NCBI GenBank assembly: GCA_013178295.1
Contig: JABLWW010000011.1
Coordinates: 304,052 to 368,051, forward strand
DNA length: 64,000 bases
Direction of reading: 5' to 3'
Source of the DNA: Anaerolineae bacterium
Lineage (GTDB): Bacteria > Chloroflexota > Anaerolineae > Anaerolineales > Anaerolineaceae
In this document: positions 26,823-35,296 of the stretch, one piece after another
Layout of the letters: every line of letters starts with the position of its first letter
How positions within the stretch are numbered: position 1 is the first letter of the stretch
The notes under the pieces: generated by a model
Database searches by the model: none
What the model saw: only the letters and a program-made list of their open reading frames with translations
Told to the model about the DNA's origin: nothing
Program-made: the position numbers and the translations under genes

Positions 26823-26840
26823 TTTCTCGAACTGCAAGCT

Positions 26841-27797
26841 TTATTCTTCTTTTTTGGAGGTCTCTTTAGGTTCTTTTGACGCTTTAGCGGATTTCTGTTT
26901 GCGAACGAAGTGGCGGATGATGCGGTAGAGGATGTAGAGAGGGATCAGCAGGATCAAGGCAAGCGGGATGAAGAAAAGAACGACCCAGATCGTTACGCTG
27001 CCCAGAAACTTGAGCATATTGATCAGCGCCTGGAGGGCATTGCGTGCCACGCCTTGCGGCTTCCATCCGCCAATGGTCAGTGGGGCGATTGACTCTAACG
27101 ACCGGATGTTGACAGTGATTGCTGAATATGCCGCAGATTCATCGTAGTACTTGATTTGCCCCTTGATCACCTCGATTTGTTCGGTGACGCGGGTAAGCTC
27201 GTTGTACACGTTGAGGACATCTTCGGTCTTAACCGCTTCCTCCATGATTTTCTCAAGCCGCTGGCGGGCATTTTCCAGGTTTTTCAGCCGTGATTGTAAG
27301 TCTGTGTACTCTTTGGTAACATCCTGCCCGGAGACATTTTCTGACAAAATGTCAATGTCGGGGTTTTTGACCATGGCTTTGATCCTGTCCATTGCCTCGA
27401 TCATTCTTGCTGCCGGGATGCGGATGGTGATATTGGCTTCAGGCACCTCTACACCCTGATCGGTGCGTGTCTTATACATCTCTGATGTCACCACAAACCC
27501 GCCCATTTCTTCTGCCATGCTGCTAATCTTTGCCATTGTTTCCGGAGGATCGGCAACAACGATGGAGAGTGAGCCATTTTTGATGACAATCCGCTCGGCC
27601 TCGGGGATGCTGGTGTCTACGGCAATGTTCTGCTCGCTATACTCCCCTCCAGCAGGGGGTAGCGGTGCGGCTGGCGCTGCGGCATTTTCCATAATAACTT
27701 TCTCGACAACAGGCGACGGGGCACTTGCCCGAGACGGGGCACAGGAAGCAACCAGGAATATCAAAATTATGATGGATAGAAAGCCGATTCGTTTCAT
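26841..27797 (-). CDS. DUF4349 lipoprotein with C-terminal membrane anchor
   Basis: A 318-residue envelope protein. It has a lipobox (VASC, Cys at about 19), a Pro/Ala-rich spacer, the DUF4349 domain with a central coiled coil (about 150-215, rich in Glu, Leu, Arg), one C-terminal membrane segment (about 260-290) and a Lys-rich cytoplasmic tail. The function of DUF4349 is not established. It is followed by a strong terminator and so is probably a single-gene unit. Confidence 0.86.
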   Translation of the reverse strand: MKRIGFLSIIILIFLVASCAPSRASAPSPVVEKVIMENAAAPAAPLPPAGGEYSEQNIAVDTSIPEAERIVIKNGSLSIVVADPPETMAKISSMAEEMGGFVVTSEMYKTRTDQGVEVPEANITIRIPAARMIEAMDRIKAMVKNPDIDILSENVSGQDVTKEYTDLQSRLKNLENARQRLEKIMEEAVKTEDVLNVYNELTRVTEQIEVIKGQIKYYDESAAYSAITVNIRSLESIAPLTIGGWKPQGVARNALQALINMLKFLGSVTIWVVLFFIPLALILLIPLYILYRIIRHFVRKQKSAKASKEPKETSKKEE

Positions 27798-27858
27798 TTC
27801 TCTTACCTCCGTTGGAATTTAAGAATAGACGTGAAACCGTACATAAATGTTCCCGTTT

Positions 27859-28590
27859 TTACCAGCCTTCTGATAAACGAACTGCGTGACGGAGAGGCAA
27901 GCCGGCTTCATAGATGCGTTCCTGCACATCGGTAACATTATAGCTGACGCGGAAAAACTCGCATGAGCTGTCCTCTGGATGAAAAATCATATACGCTGCC
28001 ATCGGATTATGGTCACGCGGCTGCCCTACCGAGCCGGGGTTCAGAATGGCGCGCCCGGAGATACGGATGACCTCACCATCGTATACCGTTTTCCAGTTAA
28101 CCTCGTTGGTCATTGGGGAGGGGCGATAAAAGACAATCGGAAGGTGGGTATGCCCAACAAAGCACAGCCGCGTTTCAAAATAGTCAAAGTTGATATCCGC
28201 TGTTTGCAAATCAAGCAGGTATTCCCACACTGGGTTGCGCGGGCTGCCATGTGCCAGAGTTACATCTCCGTTCTGTAATTTATCCGGCAGATTTCTGAGA
28301 AACAGTTCGCTGCTGCGGGTAAGATGATTCTGCGTCCACAGCACAGAAAGTTGTGCCTCGTAGTTGAAGGCGCTTAACTCAATGTACCCTAATGCAGCGG
28401 CATCATGATTGCCCAGGACACAAAGCAGATTGGGTAGCGCCCTAACGCGCTCGATACATTCATTTGGGTTAGGGCCGTAGCCAACCAAATCTCCCAGACA
28501 CCAGGCAGCATCAACATCACCGGCGGCGCTTAGAACGGCTTCCAGTGCAGCGAGATTGGCATGAATATCGGAGAAGATCAGAATGCGCAT
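27859..28590 (-). CDS. Metallophosphoesterase (calcineurin-like)
   Basis: A 243-residue di-metal phosphoesterase. The motifs are complete: SDIHAN, LGDLVGYGP, GNHD, HGSPR, GHTH and NPGSVGQPRD. It belongs to the YfcE/MJ0936-like group, with activity on phosphodiesters or phosphomonoesters; the natural substrate is unknown. It lies 6 bp downstream of the first DUF3048 gene and so is likely the last gene of the coaX-coaBC-DUF3048 operon. Confidence 0.92.
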   Translation of the reverse strand: MRILIFSDIHANLAALEAVLSAAGDVDAAWCLGDLVGYGPNPNECIERVRALPNLLCVLGNHDAAALGYIELSAFNYEAQLSVLWTQNHLTRSSELFLRNLPDKLQNGDVTLAHGSPRNPVWEYLLDLQTADINFDYFETRLCFVGHTHLPIVFYRPSPMTNEVNWKTVYDGEVIRISGRAILNPGSVGQPRDHNPMAAYMIFHPEDSSCEFFRVSYNVTDVQERIYEAGLPLRHAVRLSEGW

Positions 28591-28596
28591 ATTTTG

Positions 28597-29829
28597 CTAA
28601 GGAAGTGCAAAATGAAGCTCCCATTGACCAGGCTGTGTTTCTTCAAAGCTCGAGTTAAGCCCAGCGATGACGATCCACGTGTTACCCGGTTTAAGCGCAA
28701 TGGGTAACCCATAGATATTATAAAACCGGATAGGCTGATTGTGTTGATACACTTCCCATTTGCCCTCGATTAAGACCGCATCCCGAAAAATCAGGGCGCG
28801 TTGCCCATCGTGATTGCCCCAGATGTCAATCTGATGAAGCGTGGGTGCATATTCAATGTATTCAGCGAAAAGAATGATCACATTTGCAAAGGCAAGCTGC
28901 TGCCCCGTCAGGCGGTCAACCAATGGAATCATGACAAAGTTGTCTTTATCGCCTTTGTCTTCAATCCAGCGCAAATACAGTCCTGTTGCAGGGTCGTAGA
29001 GCCATTCTCCGCGGTTGCGTTGGCTGTATTCAACGCCAATCTTGATGGCGTATGCATCGCTTTGGGGAAAATTCTTGGCAAAGACCATCCCGCGCAAGTC
29101 AGGCTGTTGATTCAAGATGCCATGCGCAACTGCAAAGCGGGTCATCTCAGCAGTATTGGCAAAAACGCCCGTCACGCTGTGAGTATCTTTTCCGCAGACT
29201 GGAGGACAGGGTGTCTGATTGAAAGCAAAAGCCCGCTTCCCCAGTTCGTATTCCAGCACCTCATCTACTTTGGGGTCGGCATTACCATAGACCAGGATTC
29301 CCCCGTACAGGTTGACCAGTTGGGCATCAACAAGCCTTCCGGAGCGGATTGGGCCTACCTTTGGGCAATCTTGACCATAATATACAGCAAGAAAGCGGTT
29401 CGCCTCTTCGCCAATGTAATACTCGAAAACAATGTCGGCAAATGAAAGACCAGCATGTGGGCGCCCGCTGCGTGGGTAGTTGGATACCTTCACCATAACG
29501 GGTCTTCTCTGCAGAATGCTCTGGTCATCTACAGCCAGACCGGTGAGCGGGTTGATGCCGGGCGGAAAACCAGATATACCTACCAGAGAAGCGACATCCA
29601 CGGCGCGGCGGTCAAACAAAGCAACCTGAGGCGTAGCAAGTTGCTCAGGGGTAGGGGCTTGTGTCAATAACCGCACAGGGGTCATTTGTCTGATAGTCGG
29701 CGCCAGCCACGGGGTGGCTGTTACATCAGTAGTCTCCTGGCTGGGAGGCGGATGATTGCTATATGAAACGCACGAAGCCAGCAGTATACACGCCAGCGCC
29801 AAACAGCAAATTATCTTTGTGGTATCCAT
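28597..29829 (-). CDS. DUF3048 lipoprotein (YerB-like), copy 1
   Basis: A 410-residue lipoprotein with lipobox LASC (Cys at about 20) and a Thr/Pro-rich spacer. The DUF3048 domains cover about residues 85-405, with NPLTGL, RPVMVKVSNYP, GLSFADIVFEYYIGE and a C-terminal KPGNTWIVIAG. The role of DUF3048 is unknown. It overlaps the coaBC stop by 19 bp, so it is translated from the same message. It is a clear paralogue of the protein at 31954-33339. The ATG at 29829 is preferred over an in-frame TTG six bases upstream. Confidence 0.88.
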   Translation of the reverse strand: MDTTKIICCLALACILLASCVSYSNHPPPSQETTDVTATPWLAPTIRQMTPVRLLTQAPTPEQLATPQVALFDRRAVDVASLVGISGFPPGINPLTGLAVDDQSILQRRPVMVKVSNYPRSGRPHAGLSFADIVFEYYIGEEANRFLAVYYGQDCPKVGPIRSGRLVDAQLVNLYGGILVYGNADPKVDEVLEYELGKRAFAFNQTPCPPVCGKDTHSVTGVFANTAEMTRFAVAHGILNQQPDLRGMVFAKNFPQSDAYAIKIGVEYSQRNRGEWLYDPATGLYLRWIEDKGDKDNFVMIPLVDRLTGQQLAFANVIILFAEYIEYAPTLHQIDIWGNHDGQRALIFRDAVLIEGKWEVYQHNQPIRFYNIYGLPIALKPGNTWIVIAGLNSSFEETQPGQWELHFALP

Positions 29830-31028
29830 TTGCAAATTTGCTGGAGGAGCAGTTCAGCCACTTCTGTTTTTTGCATGGTTGGAAAAGTCTGCACTTCCCC
29901 ATTGGCAAAAATTAGGGTCACGCGATTGGTGTCCACTTCAAAACCGGCATCGTGGGCGGCAATATCATTGGCAACAATCAAATCAAGCCTCTTTTTTCCC
30001 AGCTTGGCGCGTGCGTTGGCAGTCAAATCCTCTGTCTCTGCCGCAAACCCGATCACAAAGCGAGGTTTTGTATCTTTTTCCCTGCGCGCTGCCACATGCG
30101 CCAAAATATCAGGGGTGGGCTCCAGCGCAATCGCAGGGATGCCGGTATCCTTTTTGATTTTCTGGCTGGCGGGTTTGGCAGGGCGAAAATCTGCCACGGC
30201 AGCAGCCATCACCAGCACATCTGCTTGGGCAGTCTCCTCAAGCACGGCATCCAGCATCTCGCTTGCCGATTGAACACAGATAAGATGACAGCCATAGGGA
30301 GCAGGCAAATACTGCGCAGCAGAAATCAGGGTTACGTCCGCGCCATAGTCGAGCGCAGCCTGTGCAATGGCATAGCCCTGCTTGCCGGAGGATCGGTTGG
30401 TGATCACGCGTACCGGGTCAATCGCTTCCCGCGTGCCGCCAGCAGTAACCACAACTTTTCTTCCTGCCAGAGGCCCACTGCGCGCAAACAGGTAACGAAC
30501 ACAGCCATAGATTTCGGCAGCTTCCACCATACGGCCAACCCCCACCAAACCCGAAGCGAGATGTCCGGCAGCCGGACCAATGATGTTCGCTCCACGCTGC
30601 CGCAGGGTTTCTACGTTTTCCTGTGTCGCGGCATGGGAAAACATCCCAGCATCCATCGCTGGGGCAATCAGTAGCGGGCAATGGGATGCCAGAGCGGTTA
30701 CGGTCAACAGATTATCGCCTATCCCGTGAGCAAGTTTTGCCAACGTATTGGCAGAGGCAGGAGCAATTACCAGCAAATCTCCCGAGCGCCCAAGCCCAAT
30801 GTGGGTAACGTGCCCTTCTCCACCCCACAGGTCTGCATCAGTATAGGCTTTGCGTCCGGTAACAGATTGAAAAGTGAGGGGAGTAACAAATTTTTCGGCG
30901 GCGGGAGTAAGAATTACCTCCACCATTCCGCCTGCCTGGGTGAGCCGTGATGCCAGTTCAACGGCCTTGTACGCCGCAATGGAGCCTGTAACACCTAACA
31001 GGATGGTCTTCTGATGAATGGGGTTCAT
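29811..31028 (-). CDS. coaBC: Phosphopantothenoylcysteine decarboxylase / phosphopantothenate-cysteine ligase
   Basis: A 405-residue bifunctional enzyme of coenzyme A synthesis. The N-terminal flavoprotein CoaC half has GVTGSIAAYK, PASANTLAK and the active-site region PAMDAGMF. The C-terminal CoaB half (from about 185) has VTAGGTREAIDPVR and VIGFAAET, and binds CTP or a related nucleotide. Start ATG at 31028 overlaps the coaX stop as ATGA, a sign of translational coupling. Pantothenate phosphorylation (CoaX) and the next two steps are thus encoded together. Confidence 0.95.
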   Translation of the reverse strand: MNPIHQKTILLGVTGSIAAYKAVELASRLTQAGGMVEVILTPAAEKFVTPLTFQSVTGRKAYTDADLWGGEGHVTHIGLGRSGDLLVIAPASANTLAKLAHGIGDNLLTVTALASHCPLLIAPAMDAGMFSHAATQENVETLRQRGANIIGPAAGHLASGLVGVGRMVEAAEIYGCVRYLFARSGPLAGRKVVVTAGGTREAIDPVRVITNRSSGKQGYAIAQAALDYGADVTLISAAQYLPAPYGCHLICVQSASEMLDAVLEETAQADVLVMAAAVADFRPAKPASQKIKKDTGIPAIALEPTPDILAHVAARREKDTKPRFVIGFAAETEDLTANARAKLGKKRLDLIVANDIAAHDAGFEVDTNRVTLIFANGEVQTFPTMQKTEVAELLLQQICKWIPQR

Positions 31029-31789
31029 CGATTCATCTCCCAGATAATGCGCAGCCCATCCAGCGTTAACCACGGCGCGATGATGTCGAAACAGGTCGTT
31101 TCCTGGGCGACAATTTCCGCCAGCCCCCCCGTTGCAATAACCTTCATTTCTTCACCAAGGATTTCTCTAAATCGTGTGAGCATTCCCTCGACCATGGCGA
31201 CATAGCCAAAGAGCAACCCGGATTGCATGGCATGTACCGTATTACGTCCGATCACCGATGGCGGGCGCTGTAAGTCAACACGCGGCAGTTTGGCGGTGCG
31301 CTGAACAAGGGCTTCGGCGGCAACGGTGATTCCTGGCGCGATGGCACCGCCGAGATAATTTGCCTCTCGATCGAGCGCATCAAAGGTTGTGGCAGTGCCG
31401 AAATCAACCACACAGGCAGGAACACTGTACAGATGCTTGACTGCGACAGCATCCACAATGCGGTCGGCGCCCACTGCCTTTGGGTCTTCATACAAAATAT
31501 TGATACCAGTTTTTACCTCATCGTCAACAATCAACGGGTCTCTATTGAGATAATGAGCGCATGCCTGTGCCAGACGACTGGTGAGCGGCGGCACAACTGA
31601 AGCCATGCAGATTCCCTCCAGCCGCTGATAGCGGTAGCCAACATGTTGAAGCAGGCTGATCATCTGCATCCCGTATTCATCAGGCATGCGCTGGTGATCC
31701 GTAGCCAGACGCCAGCGGGCGCTCAATGTCTTTGCTTTATATAACCCAAGGGTGATGTTGGTGTTTCCTATGTCAATGACAAGCAGCAT
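31025..31789 (-). CDS. coaX: Type III pantothenate kinase
   Basis: A 254-residue kinase for the first step of CoA synthesis from pantothenate. The N-terminal phosphate loop DIGNTNITLG, GADRI, DFGTATTFD and GGAIAPG motifs are typical for type III enzymes. The start was placed at ATG 31789, where the DIGNTN strand begins; a longer frame adds 29 residues without a family match. Overlaps coaBC by 4 bp. Confidence 0.95.
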   Translation of the reverse strand: MLLVIDIGNTNITLGLYKAKTLSARWRLATDHQRMPDEYGMQMISLLQHVGYRYQRLEGICMASVVPPLTSRLAQACAHYLNRDPLIVDDEVKTGINILYEDPKAVGADRIVDAVAVKHLYSVPACVVDFGTATTFDALDREANYLGGAIAPGITVAAEALVQRTAKLPRVDLQRPPSVIGRNTVHAMQSGLLFGYVAMVEGMLTRFREILGEEMKVIATGGLAEIVAQETTCFDIIAPWLTLDGLRIIWEMNR

Positions 31790-31892
31790 CTCTGATATAT
31801 GTCCTCTTCCGTGATATGTGCTGACTCTGATTGTACACCAGATACATGAAGTAATGACTATAAAATGCTGATGCACTCATTTTGTCATTAAT

Positions 31893-31927
31893 AAAAAACC
31901 TTCGCCAGCCATTAAAACTAGCGAAGG
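31893..31927 (-). terminator. Intrinsic terminator after DUF3048 copy 2
   Basis: On the minus strand a 10-bp stem (31927-31918 with 31908-31899, one G-T pair) with a 9-nt loop is followed by TTTTTT (31898-31893). It begins 27 bp after the stop of the gene at 31954 and separates it from coaX. Confidence 0.85.
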
Positions 31928-31953
31928 CAAATCCCCAAAGCTCTTTTCAGCCT

Positions 31954-33339
31954 TCATGGGAGATGGAAGTACATTTCCCATTTTCCCGGCTCGACTTGAT
32001 CCAACGTCGAGCTGAGACCGGCAACAACAATCCAGCTATTGCCAGGTTTGAGGGGCAAGGGGGTTCCATCCTCGTAGTAGAACTGAATGGGATGCTCGTG
32101 GTCTTCGACCTGCCAGGAAGCATCAATCATTAATCCATCGCGGAAAAGTACAGCCCGCTGACCATCAAAGTTGTTCCAAATATCCACATCGTGCAGGGTG
32201 GGAGCGTATTCTGTGTATCTGGCAAAAATGAGAATGACATTTGCAAACCTGAGCTGTTCCCCGGTCAGACGGTCAACCAGCGGGGTCATATAAATCTTGC
32301 CGCTGTTATCCATTGCTTCGATCCAGCGCAGGTAAAGACCACTTTCAGGGTCGTAATGCCACTCCCCGCGGTCGCGAAAACTGTATTCGACACCCACCTG
32401 GATCGCGTATTGATCACTTGCAGGGGGCACAGGGTCAAAATACATCCCAAACAATTCGGGTTTTGCCTTTTCGACCCCCATCTCTTCTTCCGCAAATTTG
32501 GTTAGGGCGGCGGAATCGACAAAGACACCGGCGACGCTGTGCGTATCTTTGCCGCAGGTGGGCGGACAGGGAGATTTGGAAAAAGGAATGGCGCGATTGC
32601 CCAGCAGTTTGGCAATCACCTTCTCAACCTTGGGGTCAGCATTGCCATAGGAAAGAATGCCCTGATACAGGCTGACCAGTTGTGGGTCAATCAACCTGCC
32701 GGAGCGCAGCGGTCCAATTTTTGGAGCATCCTGGCTGTAGTAAACTCCCATGAAGCGGTTGGCTTCTTCGCCAATATAGTATTCAAAGACGATATCGGCA
32801 AACGATAAACCGGCATGTGGACGCCCATAGCGCGGGTAGTTAGAAACCTTGATAAATGCCGGGCGGCGATACAACTTTTCGATGTTGTCAACCGGCAAAC
32901 CGGTTAGCGGATTGATGTCGTCCGCAAATTGATAACCGCCGTACATGGTCGAGGCGCTCTGAGCAGCAGGTGGTGGAGAAGCTGGGGGAGGGGGCGGTGG
33001 CTGTGTGGGTGCAAGGATGACTTCAGGTTCGGACGTAGCCTCTGGCGGGATGACAGGCATCTCGGTCGGTGTCGGGGTAGGGAGCGGCGTTATGGTATCG
33101 ATGCGTACCGGCAAAGGCTGAGGTGAGGTAGTAGGGTAACGGTAAACAGATTGCGGTAGGGAAGTGGGCGTTGGCGTGATGACAGCATGACCGCTCAAAT
33201 GCTGCAGGCTCTTGTTCAACGCCTCAGTGGATAATTCTGTGTTCATCCTGCCAGGTTTAAGCAGGGTGAAGGTCATCACGATGCCTACCAGAAAAATGCT
33301 TGCAAAGCTGTTGCCAAATTTGATGGGGTTCATTTTCAT
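31954..33339 (-). CDS. DUF3048 protein (YerB-like), copy 2
   Basis: A 461-residue protein with an N-terminal hydrophobic segment (about 10-28) that has no lipobox, so a membrane anchor or signal peptide is likely. A Pro/Thr-rich spacer of about 100 residues follows, then the same DUF3048 region as in the gene at 28597 (YPRYGRPHAGLSFAD, GKDTHSV, PGNSWIVVAG). The paralogues differ mainly in anchor type and spacer length. It has its own terminator. Function unknown. Confidence 0.88.
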   Translation of the reverse strand: MKMNPIKFGNSFASIFLVGIVMTFTLLKPGRMNTELSTEALNKSLQHLSGHAVITPTPTSLPQSVYRYPTTSPQPLPVRIDTITPLPTPTPTEMPVIPPEATSEPEVILAPTQPPPPPPASPPPAAQSASTMYGGYQFADDINPLTGLPVDNIEKLYRRPAFIKVSNYPRYGRPHAGLSFADIVFEYYIGEEANRFMGVYYSQDAPKIGPLRSGRLIDPQLVSLYQGILSYGNADPKVEKVIAKLLGNRAIPFSKSPCPPTCGKDTHSVAGVFVDSAALTKFAEEEMGVEKAKPELFGMYFDPVPPASDQYAIQVGVEYSFRDRGEWHYDPESGLYLRWIEAMDNSGKIYMTPLVDRLTGEQLRFANVILIFARYTEYAPTLHDVDIWNNFDGQRAVLFRDGLMIDASWQVEDHEHPIQFYYEDGTPLPLKPGNSWIVVAGLSSTLDQVEPGKWEMYFHLP

Positions 33340-33420
33340 AGGGCTACCATAATGGGCAAGACCTGGAGACTTGAAGAGACTCCAGGAAATGCAATGATAT
33401 GAAAACAGGTGTGGATGGGG

Positions 33421-35289
33421 TTAGCCCGCGGAGCGTACCTTCTCGATAATTTCCGCGGCGCAGTCAAAGCGGTTGAAAGCTGGCATAATGTAGATGCCCT
33501 GAACATACGGTCTGATTTCCTCAACGGTTTCAGTAGCAATATCTATGCCAGCGCGATAGCCATTCTCCCCCGCACGGTCTATGCGCTCTCGGATGACTTC
33601 GGGAATGGTGATGCCAGGCACCTCATGATGAAGAAAAGCGGCATGCCGGGAGTTGACCAATGGCAGGATGCCCACCAGCAGGGGAACGTTCAGCACCCCA
33701 TATTCATTCTGATAGCTGTCCAGGAAAAGACGCACCTTATCGGCTTCATAGACAGGCTGTGTGAGGATGAAGTCCGCGCCAGCTTCCAGTTTTCGACGCA
33801 GGGTTTTGAGTTCCTTGTAGATGTCCGGTGGATTGAGGTTGAGGGCACAGCCGACAAAGAATGTGGTTGGCTGTCCAATATTGGAACCCGAATGATCCAC
33901 GCCAGCGTTGAAAGCCTGTTTGATCAGCTTAATCAGCCCGGAGGGCACCAAATCATAGTTATCCATTGCATCCGGGTAATCGCCAATGGCAGTTGGATCG
34001 CCCATCACCACAAACACATTGCGAACGCCCAGTGCATGTGCGGCGAGCAAATCGCCCTGAACGCGGAGCAGATTCCTCCCGCGTGTGGGAAAGTGCAGCA
34101 CTGTCTCGATGCCGATTTTGCGCTGGATCAAATCACAAACTGCCCAGGGGCTCATGCGCATACGCGCCATAGGGCTGTCAGCAACATTGATCGCATCTGC
34201 CCCGGCCTCTTTCATCAAGCTGGCACCGGCGAGAAGCTTTTGGGTTGCCAGCCCACGCGGCGGGTCCATCTCGACCGCAATAAGAAAGCGACCTGCAGCA
34301 GCTTTCTGTGCAAATAGGGTGGGTTGCTCGGCTGGAGTGTCCTCTTCGAGTTCAGTGATGAACGCTTGAGGGGCTTCAAGCTCTTCCTGTTGCGGAAGGC
34401 TCTGGATGGCTTTGTACATGGCGGCGATGTGTTTAGGGGTGGTTCCACAGCACCCGCCGATCACGGTGGCGCCTGCCCGCCAGAATGCAATGGCGTAATC
34501 ACCAAAATATTCTGGTGCTGCAGGGTACATGATTCTACCACCAACCTGCTCGGGCCAACCAGCATTGGGCATTACGGAGAAAACAGCTTCTGGCATTGCC
34601 TGGCGCATTTTTTTGAGAATGCGTAGAATCTGGTCTGGCCCTCCGGAGCAGTTAATGCCAATGACGTTTGCCCCGGCGTTGCCAACCTGCCGCGCAACTT
34701 CAGCAGGGTCATCCCCCAACAGAGTGCGGTCATCGCGCGTGAATGTCATCGAAGCAATGATTGGCATAAGAGGGTCAATCTCGCGCGCGGCGGAGACTGC
34801 TTCGCAAATTTCGTAGAGATCGGTCATGGTTTCGATAATCAGCAGGTCAATGCCGCCTTTGATCAGCGCGGCAATCTGTTCGCCAAAAGCCTGGTGCGCC
34901 TCGGCTGGCTGAATGCGTCCAAAAGGCGCTAAACGTACACCAAGTGGTCCGACATCACCAGCAATGAGCACATCCTTGAAGGATGCCAAAATCACACGCC
35001 GCAAAAGCTCGACCCCGGCGATGTTGATTTCTTCCAATTGCTTTTGCAATCCGTGGCGTGCCAGCTTATAACGGTTTGCGCCAAAGGTGTTGGTTTGGAT
35101 AATTTGCGCTCCAGCGTCAATATACTCATGGTGTATCTCAGCCACAACGGCAGGGCGTGTGAGGTTGAGAGCATCAAAACATTCATCCATGCCAATGCCG
35201 TGCTGGTGAAGCATGGTGCCCATGGCACCATCGGCAAGGATGGGGCGGTGCATTTCCAATAATTGCTGAAAACGGTTTCTGGTTTGCAT
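33421..35289 (-). CDS. Homocysteine S-methyltransferase-methylenetetrahydrofolate reductase fusion
   Basis: A 622-residue bifunctional protein. Residues 1-300 are a homocysteine methyltransferase domain with zinc ligands in GINCSGG and GGCCGTTP. Residues 325-615 are a MetF-type barrel (AVEMDPPRG, NVADSPMARM, VVMGDPTAIGDYP, QPVYEADKVR) that makes 5-methyl-THF. The layout is like Bacillus YitJ. It lies 7 bp after metH, so the operon makes methyl-THF and passes the methyl group to homocysteine. Under control of the upstream SAM-I riboswitch. Confidence 0.94.
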   Translation of the reverse strand: MQTRNRFQQLLEMHRPILADGAMGTMLHQHGIGMDECFDALNLTRPAVVAEIHHEYIDAGAQIIQTNTFGANRYKLARHGLQKQLEEINIAGVELLRRVILASFKDVLIAGDVGPLGVRLAPFGRIQPAEAHQAFGEQIAALIKGGIDLLIIETMTDLYEICEAVSAAREIDPLMPIIASMTFTRDDRTLLGDDPAEVARQVGNAGANVIGINCSGGPDQILRILKKMRQAMPEAVFSVMPNAGWPEQVGGRIMYPAAPEYFGDYAIAFWRAGATVIGGCCGTTPKHIAAMYKAIQSLPQQEELEAPQAFITELEEDTPAEQPTLFAQKAAAGRFLIAVEMDPPRGLATQKLLAGASLMKEAGADAINVADSPMARMRMSPWAVCDLIQRKIGIETVLHFPTRGRNLLRVQGDLLAAHALGVRNVFVVMGDPTAIGDYPDAMDNYDLVPSGLIKLIKQAFNAGVDHSGSNIGQPTTFFVGCALNLNPPDIYKELKTLRRKLEAGADFILTQPVYEADKVRLFLDSYQNEYGVLNVPLLVGILPLVNSRHAAFLHHEVPGITIPEVIRERIDRAGENGYRAGIDIATETVEEIRPYVQGIYIMPAFNRFDCAAEIIEKVRSAG

Positions 35290-35296
35290 GTGCAGA

